Below, one piece after another: positions 48,492 to 57,682 of a DNA stretch of 64,000 nucleotides. A program made the translations under genes and the position numbers. Every line of letters starts with the position of its first letter. Within the stretch, counting starts at the first letter, position 1. The stretch is taken from positions 186,001 to 250,000 of the forward strand of contig NZ_JASHKQ010000003.1 in NCBI RefSeq assembly GCF_030056795.1, given 5' to 3'. The notes beneath the pieces were generated by a model that did no database searches, was not told the origin of the DNA, and saw only the letters and a program-made list of their open reading frames with translations. Source of the stretch: Rhodococcus sp. IEGM 1381 (lineage in GTDB: Bacteria; Actinomycetota; Actinomycetes; Mycobacteriales; Mycobacteriaceae).

Positions 48492-49673
48492 TTATGCCTG
48501 CGCGACAAGTCGATCGATCCACCCGATCACCTCGGGGTAGGCAACGGCATTGGCGGCCGGATGGTCGAATGCCGGGACCAGATCGGTTCCGAAGTCCAAC
48601 TCACGCACAGTGATATCCGTGGCACCAGCGGCACGCCAGCGCTGTGCCAGGAGCCGGCTCTGCTCGATTCCTACGGAGCGGTCGTTGATGCCCTGCACGA
48701 TCATCACGGGCAGGTCGGGTGCGGTGAACCCGATGGTGTTCGCCGCGGTCAGTGGCCCCAACACCGGCCCCGTCATCAGTGCGCTCAGCGTCGCGCCGTC
48801 GGCAGTCAAGTCCTCGGACCGCAATGATCCGTACGCGAGCGCGTCGGTGTTGCAGAAATCCAGTGCCGCATCCAGAGCCACCCGACCGCGTTCGTTGAAG
48901 AGGGCACGGATCTCGTCGGCGCGGTCGGGATGCGCTCCGATCAGGCCATCGATCGAGTACAGCATTGTTGCGGCCCACTCGGTTCCATCCTGGCCTTCGA
49001 CACGCAGCACAGGATCGGTCGGTGCGGCACCGACGAAAGCACCGACCACGGACAGGTCGGGCGCGTAGGTGGAGGCGAGTTCTGCGGCGGCGGCCGAGGC
49101 AACGCCGCCCGCCGAGTATCCGTAGAGCACGACGGGCGCGTCGGTCTCACGTGCCGCGGCCCGGGCCGAGTCCAACAGGGCACGGGCGCTGGCGACCCGG
49201 CCCAGAAACTCATAGTCGCCAGGGGTTCCGAGCCCTTGGTAGTCCGTTGTGACCACCTGGTATCCCTGCGCCAACAACGGCAGCAGCGCCGGCATCGTCG
49301 TGGTCAGTCCCAGCTCGGACGAACCCGAGCAGCGGTCGGCGATCCCGTAACTGCCCGGCGCATAAGCGATCACAGGCCTGGGCCCGGGCCCCGACCACGC
49401 ACGGGTGGGTGTGATCAGAAGCCCCGACACCGCCACCGCACGATCACGAGGGTCCGCTGATCGGTACAGAATGCGCTCGGTGTGCGACCCCAGTAGGTCG
49501 AGCTGCGGCACAGGCTCTCGACGCACGATGGCCCCGGGCTCGAAGGCCTCGAGGTCGGCGACGGGAGCACCGTAGAAATCGGCACTACCTGGTGCCGCCG
49601 AGACGGGTGCGGCCCACAGAACGAGGGACCCGACAAAGACGGAGAGCGCAAAGGTGACGGAAAGGAGTCTCAT
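48492..49673 (-). CDS. secreted lipase of the LIP family
   Basis: 393 residues. The signal peptide (MRLLSVTFALSVFVGSLVLW, cleavage near VSAAP) leads into a secretory-lipase-type alpha/beta hydrolase. The nucleophile elbow is GYSAGG, an acidic residue follows in VQGINDRSVG and the histidine is in VPAFDHPAA. APGSYGIADRCSGSS and TTDYQGLGTPG are typical of this family in Rhodococcus and Nocardia. It hydrolyses extracellular lipids. ATG at 49673 is the start, just before the signal peptide. Confidence 0.9.
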   Translation of the reverse strand: MRLLSVTFALSVFVGSLVLWAAPVSAAPGSADFYGAPVADLEAFEPGAIVRREPVPQLDLLGSHTERILYRSADPRDRAVAVSGLLITPTRAWSGPGPRPVIAYAPGSYGIADRCSGSSELGLTTTMPALLPLLAQGYQVVTTDYQGLGTPGDYEFLGRVASARALLDSARAAARETDAPVVLYGYSAGGVASAAAAELASTYAPDLSVVGAFVGAAPTDPVLRVEGQDGTEWAATMLYSIDGLIGAHPDRADEIRALFNERGRVALDAALDFCNTDALAYGSLRSEDLTADGATLSALMTGPVLGPLTAANTIGFTAPDLPVMIVQGINDRSVGIEQSRLLAQRWRAAGATDITVRELDFGTDLVPAFDHPAANAVAYPEVIGWIDRLVAQA

Positions 49674-49733
49674 CTCGCGAGCAAGTATGCGGTCCCGAGT
49701 AATGATCCGCATTCGCTGTTCGCCGTTTTTCCG

Positions 49734-50066
49734 CTACTTCCCCGGCTTGATCCATGTCGGGACAAGGGTGCGTACCTGTGGTGCGCCGGCCAACAGCGGT
49801 GCCACTTCACGTTCGTACGCCCGATAGGCGGGATGCTGGAGAAATGTGACCGCATCCTCGGCGGTGCGGTAGTGCTGAAACGCAAAGATGCGATCGGGAT
49901 CGTCGGAATCGAGACAGTAGTAGTAAGCGAGATGCCCGGGATTGTGGAGCACGGCCGGTGCCATGTGCTTTTCCCACAGGACTCGGACGGCGTCGCGTTG
50001 GTTCGGCAAGGTCGTGTGCGAGACGACGACGGTGACGCCGGAGCCAGCCTCGGGTTCGGTCGACAT
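49734..50066 (-). CDS. antibiotic biosynthesis monooxygenase (ABM) domain protein
   Basis: 110 residues, a single ferredoxin-like ABM domain (VVVSHTTLPNQRDAVRVLWEKH, later FAFQHYRTAEDAVTFLQHPAYRAYEREVAPLL). Such small dimeric proteins act as quinone monooxygenases or haem-degrading enzymes, or are of unknown role. AAAGGA seven bases before ATG 50066 fixes the start. Downstream on the same strand is the lipase gene. Confidence 0.83.
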   Translation of the reverse strand: MSTEPEAGSGVTVVVSHTTLPNQRDAVRVLWEKHMAPAVLHNPGHLAYYYCLDSDDPDRIFAFQHYRTAEDAVTFLQHPAYRAYEREVAPLLAGAPQVRTLVPTWIKPGK

Positions 50067-50184
50067 GGTGGTTCCTTTCGGCTGACGCATGCGATGCCCG
50101 CGATCATGCACCATGGGTCGGACATTCGACGGTGGTGCGTTGGTACCAGGAGCCGGATTTGTCCGGCCTGTAGTGTCGCCGATC

Positions 50185-50661
50185 ATGATCAAGAGAGCTG
50201 TGGCGAGATTGGCGGTCGTCGCGGGTGCGGCCATCGCGTCGACGATCTGCGTTCCGGCGCTTGCACATGCGCACCACGCAGAATTGACGCCTCTCCCGGT
50301 GGCTTACTCACTGGGAGAGAACTTCTCGGTACCGTGCAGTGGACAATTGACAGGAACCGTCCACACACCGCACGACGGGCCGGGGCAGGTGACGGTGTCC
50401 GTATCGTGGCTGCCCTTCTTCACCGGCCAGTGTCACAACGCAATATTCGTGAACTACTGGCCGGCCGCCGAAGAGAACGGGCAGGGAAGCGGCAATCGAT
50501 TGATTCTGTTGCCCTTCACTTCTCGGGCGTTCGAGCCGCTGACAGGAGACATCACCTTTCCGATGCCATCGGGTGGGGGTTCGATGACTGTCGCACCCAA
50601 CGCGGTCAGCACGACATACCTCGATCCGTTGGCAAACACGGTGCGGTTCGCCGTTGCGTGA
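50185..50661 (+). CDS. secreted hypothetical protein
   Basis: 158 residues with a clear signal peptide (MIKRAVARLAVVAGAAIAST, cleavage near AHAHH). The mature part is beta-rich with two cysteines (VPCSGQL and TGQCHN) that can form a disulfide. No family is recognised. TAGTGT at 50171-50176 is a possible -10 that would give a near-leaderless message. It precedes the permease gene. Confidence 0.6.
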   Translation: MIKRAVARLAVVAGAAIASTICVPALAHAHHAELTPLPVAYSLGENFSVPCSGQLTGTVHTPHDGPGQVTVSVSWLPFFTGQCHNAIFVNYWPAAEENGQGSGNRLILLPFTSRAFEPLTGDITFPMPSGGGSMTVAPNAVSTTYLDPLANTVRFAVA

Positions 50662-50694
50662 CATACGCGCATCGGAGTCGACGCTCGCGATTCG

Positions 50695-51771
50695 GTGGTT
50701 ACGGCCGTGATGTGGTCTACATGGCGACTGAACCGGACAGCTCTGCTGATCTCACTGAGCGCCATCGCGATCCTCATCACGGCAACCTTGACGGCAGGGT
50801 TGTACGTTCCACGCTATCCGCAAATATCGTGGTCGTTCTCGAGAATGTGTTCTCGATGGAACGATGTCGGGCCGTGCAGACCGGAGACCGCACTGACCTT
50901 GTCGACACTGTGCGCACTGCTTCTACCGTTGCTGCTCGGGATGTTCGTCGGAATCCCCGCATTCGCCCGTGAAGTGGACGCACGTAACCATGTATTGGCA
51001 CTGACCCAGTCCACCAGTCGAATCCAGTGGTACCTCGCGCCCGTCATTGTTGTCTTCCTACCCATCTCGGCGGCCATGACGTGTCTCGGCTTGGCACTGC
51101 ATTGGGCCACGGGCCTGTCTCGAAATTCCTCGAGCGCCCTATACGGACCGTCCGTCAGTTTCTCGTGGTTCGACTTCCCTCACTTCGAAACGGCCGGCGT
51201 CGTTCTGGGTGCTTACACGTTGCTGATGCTGCTCGTCGGCAGCACCTTGGTGCTGATGTTCCGCAGCGGAGTCATGTCCATACTCGCCACCCTCTTCATC
51301 TTTCTCTTCATCGTTCCGGTGGCGTTCACGTGGATCGCACGCGAGCACTACGGATCGCCCACCGTCGAAAGTGAGCCGATCAACGGCTTGTATCGCGAAT
51401 CGGAATATCCCCCGAACCCCTACTACACCACCGATGGAACGTGGGTCGTTCACGCCGGGTATGTCGACAGCAGCGGGGCGGGTGTCAGACCTCGAACAGA
51501 TCGTTGCCATCAGCCGTACCCGGACGACTACTGGGATCCACGTGCCTGGGAGACGGACGAAGAGCGTTCGGAGCGCACTCGACTCGAAACCCTGGATCGC
51601 GCGGCACGATTCGACGACTGTCTACGCGACCAAGGCGTCGACCGCTTCGACATCCGCTACTACACCGAGGACAAATTCTGGCGTTTCCAAGCCATCGAAA
51701 CCGGCCTCATGCTCACATTCGCCCTCGTTGCAGGTGGGGTGGGAATGTGGAGGGCCCGGCGACTCACCTGA
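50695..51771 (+). CDS. ABC-2-type permease-like membrane protein, orphan
   Basis: 358 residues. It opens with VMWSTWRLNRTALL, the W-R-R signature of ABC-2 permeases of the actinobacterial exporter type, and has about six membrane helices. A polar domain of about 110 residues (from the region after FTWIARE to KFWRFQ) sits before the last helix, with three cysteines across it. No ATPase gene is adjacent. GTG 50695 or ATG 50710 may be the start. Confidence 0.65.
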   Translation: MVTAVMWSTWRLNRTALLISLSAIAILITATLTAGLYVPRYPQISWSFSRMCSRWNDVGPCRPETALTLSTLCALLLPLLLGMFVGIPAFAREVDARNHVLALTQSTSRIQWYLAPVIVVFLPISAAMTCLGLALHWATGLSRNSSSALYGPSVSFSWFDFPHFETAGVVLGAYTLLMLLVGSTLVLMFRSGVMSILATLFIFLFIVPVAFTWIAREHYGSPTVESEPINGLYRESEYPPNPYYTTDGTWVVHAGYVDSSGAGVRPRTDRCHQPYPDDYWDPRAWETDEERSERTRLETLDRAARFDDCLRDQGVDRFDIRYYTEDKFWRFQAIETGLMLTFALVAGGVGMWRARRLT

Positions 51772-51848
51772 GAACCACTGTCGAACGCTAGAGCCGGAAA
51801 TGGACTTGCGCAGCACATGACAATTGTCTGCAAGAGTTCTCGACGAGC

Positions 51849-52928
51849 GTGAAAACCACCGACCTCGACGCGGAGGTAGGCGTAGAAAGATCGGACACGA
51901 CATTGGACTACGCGACGCTTGTTCTGGCGTCCCCGCGGGGACGCTTTTTCTGCGCGAATCTCGGGTACCTGTGCAGCGCGGACGAACGCGCTGCGAATCC
52001 GTACCGTCCGTACACACTCGCGGACGCCGTCGAAGTGCTGCAGGGTGTCGATGTTGCTGCGCTCGCCGAGCTATCGGAATCGGAGGTTCTCGACCCTTTG
52101 GGATTTGCAACGGACTGGGCACGCTACTGGCAGCCGCCCGACGAGGAAGATATCTGGTTGGCCACACCGCAAGCTGTTGCGGCACTGCGACCGATAGCGT
52201 CTGCGATGTGGGCATCCGCTGCCACTCAGTGGTGGTCCGACGGGGTCGATACCAGCTGCCAGCGCATGGTGGCGCATCCATACAGTGCCGATGAGTTCCC
52301 CGAATCGGCCCTTCCCTACAGAAGCGAAAGTGCCGGGCTCGACCTGTGGCGTGCCCACGTCCTCGAAGATGAAGAGCGCTATCGCGCGTGGCGAATCGAG
52401 CGCCCGGACAATCGAATAGGCGGAGAATGGTGGTCAATTCCCTCGCCGAGCTCAGCTCTGGAGACCACCCGCGCGCGTGAGCGCCTGGGGGCGTTGGAGT
52501 TACTGTTGGAGGAGGATTCGTCCGGCTGCGGTGAAGCACGCGTGTGGCCGGTGACCGTCCGAGGCAACCCTCGTGTGTACGAGATCAGGACCCCCGCCGA
52601 CTGGGCTCGCCTGGTCGATACGTACCCGTTGGCGGTGCCGGAGTCCAAGCGTTCGGATTGGTTCGAGACAACGGGTGAATATCGCGACTGGTTCATTCCC
52701 GATTGGGTGGCGGTGGCCAACGACTTCGACGCCGTACACCTCACCATGCTCGGCTACCTGACGACACCAGGAATCGTAATACCGCTGACCCACAACAGGG
52801 GTGCGACGGTATTGGCCGGTTGGAATCCGGACACGACGTGGTGGTTGAACACTGATTGCGTCTATGCCGAAGACGAACCTGTTCTATGGCGACGGGACGA
52901 CGAACACTGGACCACAGCACCGAGTTGA
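51849..52928 (+). CDS. hypothetical protein
   Basis: 359 residues, soluble, acidic and rich in Trp (WARYWQPP, WASAATQWWSDG, GEWWSIPSP). I do not recognise the family. The C-terminal third (IPDWVAVANDFDAVHLTMLGYLTTPG, then ATVLAGWNPDTTWWLN) looks like a folded domain found in short actinobacterial proteins of unknown role. GTG at 51849 is assumed; no clear ribosome site. Confidence 0.6.
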   Translation: MKTTDLDAEVGVERSDTTLDYATLVLASPRGRFFCANLGYLCSADERAANPYRPYTLADAVEVLQGVDVAALAELSESEVLDPLGFATDWARYWQPPDEEDIWLATPQAVAALRPIASAMWASAATQWWSDGVDTSCQRMVAHPYSADEFPESALPYRSESAGLDLWRAHVLEDEERYRAWRIERPDNRIGGEWWSIPSPSSALETTRARERLGALELLLEEDSSGCGEARVWPVTVRGNPRVYEIRTPADWARLVDTYPLAVPESKRSDWFETTGEYRDWFIPDWVAVANDFDAVHLTMLGYLTTPGIVIPLTHNRGATVLAGWNPDTTWWLNTDCVYAEDEPVLWRRDDEHWTTAPS

Positions 52929-53055
52929 AGTGGGCGACTTTCATTGCTGGGTGTGCCCAGTCATGCCCACGATCACTACTCGGATATCGGGCCGCGTCTC
53001 CGCTTCGTCGCTACACCGCCAGTGCCACGTCGTCGAACCGGCATCGGAACGCCGA

Positions 53056-53562
53056 TCACCGGCGCTTTGGAACGGCTTCAGTGAGTTGGTTCGAGTGCGG
53101 ATCCACTCGGTAGATTCGCTCGACCGGTCTACGACCGTCTGTCATGATCCAGTCTGCCGGACGCGTGTCGACCAGCGTCCAGCCGGTGCGTTCGTACAGT
53201 TCGATCGCCTTGCTGGAGCGCTCGATGACGTCGAGCATCGACGCACCTCCAATTCGCGCCTGCCGCAACAGCGAATCTCCGACGAGCGAGCCCCGGTATC
53301 CCGGTCGCACGAAGAGTCGGGACACCCAGAGGACACCGGACTTGTCGACGATGACGACGTGTCCGACGATGCAATTCTCATGCTCGGCAACCCACGCGGC
53401 CGCCATGTTCTCGGGCGTCAACCAGCCAGCCGGATCTGGTGGCCAACGATGCGGATAGTCGTCGGATTCGTGGACCTCGCTCAGCGCCTCGACACACCGC
53501 GGCAAGTAAACTGCATTCCTCGGTCGTACGAGCGCCATCGATCGAGTGTCCCGCAACGACAT
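53056..53562 (-). CDS. GNAT family N-acetyltransferase
   Basis: 168 residues. The acetyl-CoA site is readable as VSRLFVRPGYRGSLVGDSLL, and the C-terminal region YERTGWTLVDTRPADWI is typical of GNATs. It acetylates an unknown amine. Starts at 53562 and 53538 are both possible. It follows the DUF6226-like gene by 13 bases on the same strand. Confidence 0.82.
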   Translation of the reverse strand: MSLRDTRSMALVRPRNAVYLPRCVEALSEVHESDDYPHRWPPDPAGWLTPENMAAAWVAEHENCIVGHVVIVDKSGVLWVSRLFVRPGYRGSLVGDSLLRQARIGGASMLDVIERSSKAIELYERTGWTLVDTRPADWIMTDGRRPVERIYRVDPHSNQLTEAVPKRR

Positions 53563-53575
53563 TCGTCGACGCTGA

Positions 53576-54349
53576 TCAGGTCTCGGACACCAGCGATCGC
53601 GCACTCCAGTTCTGCGGCCATGGTGCAGCGGTGAATGACGTGGACCGGTCGAGGTTTTGGACGGTTCCGCTCTGACAGTGGAACGATGTGCGGCACGAAT
53701 AGTGCTCGAACGAAGCAGCCACGGCGAGTGATCCGTCGACGACGGAAAGGATCCACGTGTCGATTTCTTCGATCAATGCTGCGGATCCGCTGTCGCATCC
53801 GTCGCATGCGCAGTCCGGAATAGACGCCAGGCTGACCGCTGGGTCGCCGGCGGCTATCGAGATGTTGACAGGGTGCTCTGTCGTGGACGGTTGGTGCGTG
53901 GTCAATACCAATGGAACGGCGCCGTCAGCTAGCGGTGCGAGCACCACATCCGCTCCCCCGCACTCGAGCGGGCGAAGTGCCCAGTCCAAGTCGGAAGTAA
54001 CGGTGGCCCAACCCCGTTCGAGTAGCACCGACACCCATGCCTGCGCACGGATCGCGACGAGCAAGAACCTGCTCGGATCGGGGCAGCGTCCGAATTCCGA
54101 CTCGTCCACGTACGTGCCATCCGCGTGCGGGTTCGGCCAAACGCCAGAGTCCCCACCTTCGGCCACAAACTCAGCGTCCACTTCTGCGAGCAAAACGCAA
54201 ATTTCGGGCGAGAGTAACGACGAGTTCTCTCCCCAACCGGATTCGATCACACCATGGATGTCGTCGTTGTATCGGACCCACCAGGGCTCTTCGAGTTCTG
54301 AGGCCACTCGACTCCCATTCGTTTCGAAGAGATGAGCGCAGACATGCAT
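53576..54349 (-). CDS. DUF6226-like hypothetical protein
   Basis: 257 residues. WWVRYNDD near the N-terminus and CACDGCDSGSAALIEEIDTWILSVVDG near residue 185 resemble the DUF6226 family of actinobacteria, with a CxCxxC cysteine cluster that could bind metal. Function unknown. Probably cotranscribed with the GNAT gene. Confidence 0.62.
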   Translation of the reverse strand: MHVCAHLFETNGSRVASELEEPWWVRYNDDIHGVIESGWGENSSLLSPEICVLLAEVDAEFVAEGGDSGVWPNPHADGTYVDESEFGRCPDPSRFLLVAIRAQAWVSVLLERGWATVTSDLDWALRPLECGGADVVLAPLADGAVPLVLTTHQPSTTEHPVNISIAAGDPAVSLASIPDCACDGCDSGSAALIEEIDTWILSVVDGSLAVAASFEHYSCRTSFHCQSGTVQNLDRSTSFTAAPWPQNWSARSLVSET

Positions 54350-54417
54350 CCCGGAGGTACCGGAATACGGGATCTTTCTGGGTAGAAACTATCGTCCGGG
54401 GAAGGCACGTGAGGACG

Positions 54418-54678
54418 TTACGACACCGAATTCATCGTGATCTCCCAGTAGGTACCACCCCCGAAGATGTAGACGATCCTCGCGAACATCACGCTCAGCG
54501 GTTCAGTGTCCGGATCGGCCCGCGCACGATGATACGAACGGCGCAATTCGGTGAGCTTGATCGCATCCCACGCCAGTCCCCGACTCGACTCGGACAACCG
54601 CTGATCGAAAAAACCCCTGTGCCAGTGCGTCGTCCGATCGTCCTGACAGCCCGTTGGGGTATAAAATGCGAAAGCCAT
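54418..54678 (-). CDS. doubtful 86-residue hypothetical protein
   Basis: This frame fills most of the 327-base gap between divergent genes. Its ATG lies in the same CCATGG as the start of the plus-strand gene. No family is recognised and no ribosome site is seen. Confidence 0.2.
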   Translation of the reverse strand: MAFAFYTPTGCQDDRTTHWHRGFFDQRLSESSRGLAWDAIKLTELRRSYHRARADPDTEPLSVMFARIVYIFGGGTYWEITMNSVS

Positions 54679-55156
54679 GGACGACGCATTGACCGAGATC
54701 GGGATGAGTGCACACGACGCACGCTTCCACATGCTCCTCAACTCGTCGGTGTGTGGGTTCATGGTGATCTTTCTTGTTGTCAACCGGACGTGGACATGGG
54801 TTCCCACCTGGATGCTTGTTTTCTTCGTCGTCGTCATCGCGGGTTCGCTGTGGCAGGTGTTCAGGGCGCCGTTCGAGAGAACAGCGGTCTACCCGGACCG
54901 GTTGGAAACCCGTCGTCGAAGCGGAGTGGTTGCAGTACTTGCCCGCGAGGAAATCGAGTCGTTCCGCACCAAGGGAGGCGGGGATGATGGGCCGTCCATT
55001 ACGGCGGTCGGGGTCGACGGGAAAAAGACGAAACTGTTGGGCACAGATCGCGTGAAAACCACCGGGTGGGCGAACATGTTCCGCAGTCGCAGACGCGATG
55101 CTCAGGACCTCGAGATCCAATTGGAGAACTGGAAGCTGTACGGCAGCTGGGAGTAG
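54677..55156 (+). CDS. two-helix membrane protein with PH-like cytoplasmic domain
   Basis: 159 residues. Two adjacent membrane helices (about 22-40 and 46-62) are followed by a cytoplasmic domain (residues 70-159) with the strand pattern of bacterial PH domains (TAVYPDRLETRRRSGVVAVLAREEIESFRTKGG). TATAAAAT at 54660-54667 is an excellent -10 placed so that the message would begin at or next to the ATG. Function unknown. Confidence 0.68.
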   Translation: MDDALTEIGMSAHDARFHMLLNSSVCGFMVIFLVVNRTWTWVPTWMLVFFVVVIAGSLWQVFRAPFERTAVYPDRLETRRRSGVVAVLAREEIESFRTKGGGDDGPSITAVGVDGKKTKLLGTDRVKTTGWANMFRSRRRDAQDLEIQLENWKLYGSWE

Positions 55157-55241
55157 CGAACCCGGCAGTCCTTTCCCCAGGCGGGCACGGTTCGGCATCG
55201 GCGTGGTCGACGGCGGCGGTGATCGCCGCGCTGGGCACGCC

Positions 55242-55490
55242 GACTACGTCCCCAACCCCACGTCCGGGACGGTCTCGGTCATCGCCACCGCGACCAACGC
55301 CGTCGAATCAACAGTGTCTGCCGGGAAGAACCCCGTTCTGACAACAGTGCTCGATGGCACCGTCTACGTGACCAACGCAGGACCGGGCACTGTGTCTGCG
55401 GTCGATTCCGCCACCGACACTGCCACCGCCTACGTCATCAACGGTGACGACGCCTCGGTCAGCATGCTGACCACTGCCGCGCAGCCATCC
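55242..55490 (+). pseudogene. YVTN/YncE beta-propeller fragment
   Basis: About 80 codons read as two blades of a YVTN-type propeller: VPNPTSGTVSVIATATNAVE, then GTVYVTNAGPGTVSAVDSATD and YVINGDDASVSML. Full proteins have seven or more such repeats and a signal peptide; neither is present. It is a remnant. Confidence 0.65.
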
Positions 55491-55847
55491 ATTGGGATCA
55501 TGTGCACACCGTCAATCAGGTTTGACGGTTTTCGGCGCGTAGGGTCAGACGGGAGATGGCTGTTCGAATTGCCCAGACAAATTTCATGTCGACGCACATC
55601 GCCGAGAGCCGCGGCTGTTCGATGCCAGTCCGACACGCTTGTCACTAGACGCTCACTGAAACCATCACCGATTGTCGCCGGATGCGACGCACCCCCAAGG
55701 TCGCCCAACAGTGTAGTGCGCTTTGCAACTGCGGACATCGAGGCTGTGGATTTTCGTAGTCGACGAGCGAAACATACCCGATCGAGGAATGCATGCGGCT
55801 GGTTGAACCGATGCACCCACGACAGGGCTTCCCGTTCGACCTCGGCC
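55491..55847. other. intergenic, no gene recognised
   Basis: No frame on either strand has a recognisable product or ribosome site. The region probably continues the decayed sequence before it. Confidence 0.4.
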
Positions 55848-56843
55848 CTAGCCGGTTAGCTTGTCGCCTCGTGCCGTTGCCCGGTTACGCGAGGCGAGTT
55901 GTGCGAATGCTCGGGTCAGTTCCGGTGGGCCGACGACCTCGATGTCGGTGTCGAAACGGTTGAGGGCTGCGGCAAGAGCGACCCAGGACCACGAGCCGAC
56001 TTCAAGGCTGCATCGTCCGGAACCGAGGTCCTCGACGATTCCGTCGCCCGCGAATGGGAGGACGTAGCTGGCGGGGCGGCCGAGGATGACTTTCCCGGTG
56101 CAGGGCCACTGATTGGTGCGTTCGGAGCCTTTGAAGCGGGCGGAGACGAACTCGGATACGTCGCCACCGGGTACTTCGCGAGGGGCGAATCTCGGTCCAG
56201 TGGGAATGCGGGGTGTGATGCGGTGGGCGCTGAAGATGCGCCAGTCATCGTGCTCGAGGTCCCAGGCAACGAGGTACCAGCGGCCGTGCGAGATCACCAC
56301 GTGGTGTGGTTCGACCCGAAGCGGTAGTGCGGCGCCGGACGCGGCATCGGGGCGTCGTCCGGCGTAGTCGAACCGCAGCACCTCCGAGGCTCGCGCTGCC
56401 GTCGACAGCGCGATGAGTACCTCGGGAGAAACCGACGCGGGTGCTCCTTCTCCGGGGTGGCTCGAGATTGTCGTGAACTCGAGTGCGTTCAGGCGATGTC
56501 GCAGTCGGGATGGCATGACCTGCCGCACGGTGGTCAGCGCTCGGAGGGCGGCTTCTTCGATGCCGACGCCGGTCACGGTCGCTACCTGCAGGGAGACGGC
56601 AAGTGCGACTGCCTGGTCGTCGTCGAACAACAGCGGGGGCAATTCGCTGCCGGCATCGAGCCGGTAGCCGCCATCGGCGCCCATCGTCGCCTGGATGCTG
56701 TAGCCCATCTCGCGAAGACGGTCGACATCGCGGCGCACCGTGCGGTGACTGATGTTCAGCCGCTCGGCGAGCACAGAGCCCGGCCAGTCGCGTCGAGTCT
56801 GCAGGAGCGACAGCAGATTCAACAGTCGGGAGGTCGTTGTCAT
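55848..56843 (-). CDS. WYL-domain (YafY-type) transcriptional regulator
   Basis: 331 residues. The N-terminal winged helix-turn-helix reads RLLNLLSLLQTRRDWPGSVL, then AERLNISHRTVRRDVDRLRE. The WYL domain follows (LRVEPHHVVISHGRWYLVAWDLEHDDWRIF, with the namesake region WYLVAW), then a C-terminal WCX extension. WYL domains sense nucleic acids or small ligands; stand-alone YafY types usually control a divergent gene, here the VOC protein. Start ATG 56843. Confidence 0.9.
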   Translation of the reverse strand: MTTTSRLLNLLSLLQTRRDWPGSVLAERLNISHRTVRRDVDRLREMGYSIQATMGADGGYRLDAGSELPPLLFDDDQAVALAVSLQVATVTGVGIEEAALRALTTVRQVMPSRLRHRLNALEFTTISSHPGEGAPASVSPEVLIALSTAARASEVLRFDYAGRRPDAASGAALPLRVEPHHVVISHGRWYLVAWDLEHDDWRIFSAHRITPRIPTGPRFAPREVPGGDVSEFVSARFKGSERTNQWPCTGKVILGRPASYVLPFAGDGIVEDLGSGRCSLEVGSWSWVALAAALNRFDTDIEVVGPPELTRAFAQLASRNRATARGDKLTG

Positions 56844-56863
56844 TTCCCCAGATTACGCCTGGA

Positions 56864-56886
56864 TATAGGACAGAAGCTGCCCTATA
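56864..56886. promoter_or_regulatory. 23-bp inverted repeat, candidate WYL-regulator operator
   Basis: Arms TATAGGACAG and CTGCCCTATA (9 of 10 bases pair) are separated by AAG. They lie midway in the 104-base divergent promoter region between the regulator and the VOC gene. The arms also hold possible -10 elements (TATAGG, TATACG), so binding would block both promoters. Confidence 0.65.
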
Positions 56887-56947
56887 CGGCTGTGAGGATC
56901 GATGTTGTCGGGGAAACACCCCGCCGCCGTTCTCACCAGGAGCAGAA

Positions 56948-57406
56948 ATGACCATTCAGACCACCACCCACCTCAACTTCCGTGGCGACGCCCGAGCAGC
57001 ACTGGAGTTCTACCAGTCCGTGTTCGGCGGGCACGCCGTGATCAACACTTACTCGGACTTCGGTATGCCGGCCGATCTACCCGGTGCCGACAAGGTCGTC
57101 TTCGGTCTCGTAGCCGCGGAGAACGGCTTCCGGGTGATGGGTTACGACATCCCTGGCCACACCGAGGGCTCGATCGCCGGCGGTGGCTCGACCCGCCGTG
57201 AGAACGGCACCACAGTTACCGACCAAGCCCTGTTCGTCTCGATCGGTTCCGACACCCTCGAAGAGCTCACGGGCTATTGGGAGGCACTGGCCGTCGACGC
57301 CGTCGTCATCGAGCCGCTGGCTGCCTCTGCATGGAGCGCTGGATTCGGGATGCTCACCGACCGATTCGGCGTCACCTGGAGCATCAACGTCACCCCGGCC
57401 CAGTAG
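56948..57406 (+). CDS. VOC superfamily protein (PhnB-like)
   Basis: 152 residues of the vicinal-oxygen-chelate fold, PhnB/glyoxalase subgroup. HLNFRGDARAALEFYQSVFGG is the typical opening and TDRFGVTWSIN the typical end. PhnB-like members often lack full metal ligands and their role is unknown. AGGAGC six bases before ATG 56948 fixes the start. Probably regulated by the divergent WYL protein. Confidence 0.88.
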   Translation: MTIQTTTHLNFRGDARAALEFYQSVFGGHAVINTYSDFGMPADLPGADKVVFGLVAAENGFRVMGYDIPGHTEGSIAGGGSTRRENGTTVTDQALFVSIGSDTLEELTGYWEALAVDAVVIEPLAASAWSAGFGMLTDRFGVTWSINVTPAQ

Positions 57407-57416
57407 TAACCCACCC

Positions 57417-57453
57417 GATGCGGCGCGGACGTCGGGCACGCCCGCGCCGCATC
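57417..57453 (+). terminator. GC-rich hairpin terminator after the VOC gene
   Basis: A perfect 12-base inverted repeat (57417-57428 with 57442-57453) and a 13-base loop, starting ten bases after the stop codon. There is no T tract. Confidence 0.7.
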
Positions 57454-57638
57454 ACGATGGGTTGCGGTGCGCCGGCCGGGCAATCTGAATCGCTCAGCCC
57501 GTGGCGGTTACGCCGTCACGCCCAAACGCGCCTGTGAATCGGCAAGACCTGCTCGAACTTCACCGCCGATCAGCGGGCCCGAACCTAGGCATCAGCGGCT
57601 CAAAGTGATGAGTAGACCTAACACCCCAAGGCAAAAAG

Positions 57639-57678
57639 ATGACCCCCTGACCTGCATTTCTGCTGGTCAAGGGGTCAT
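57639..57678 (-). terminator. terminator downstream of the tRNA-Lys fragment
   Basis: A 14-base stem with one mismatch (57639-57652 with 57665-57678). Read on the minus strand it is followed by a T-rich run. It lies just after the 3' end of the tRNA-Lys fragment and is presumably the original tRNA gene's own terminator. Confidence 0.8.
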
Positions 57679-57682
57679 TTTG

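Noticed and set aside
55430..55816. 128-residue minus-strand frame
   Set aside because: No family resemblance, no ribosome site, and it overlaps the propeller remnant.
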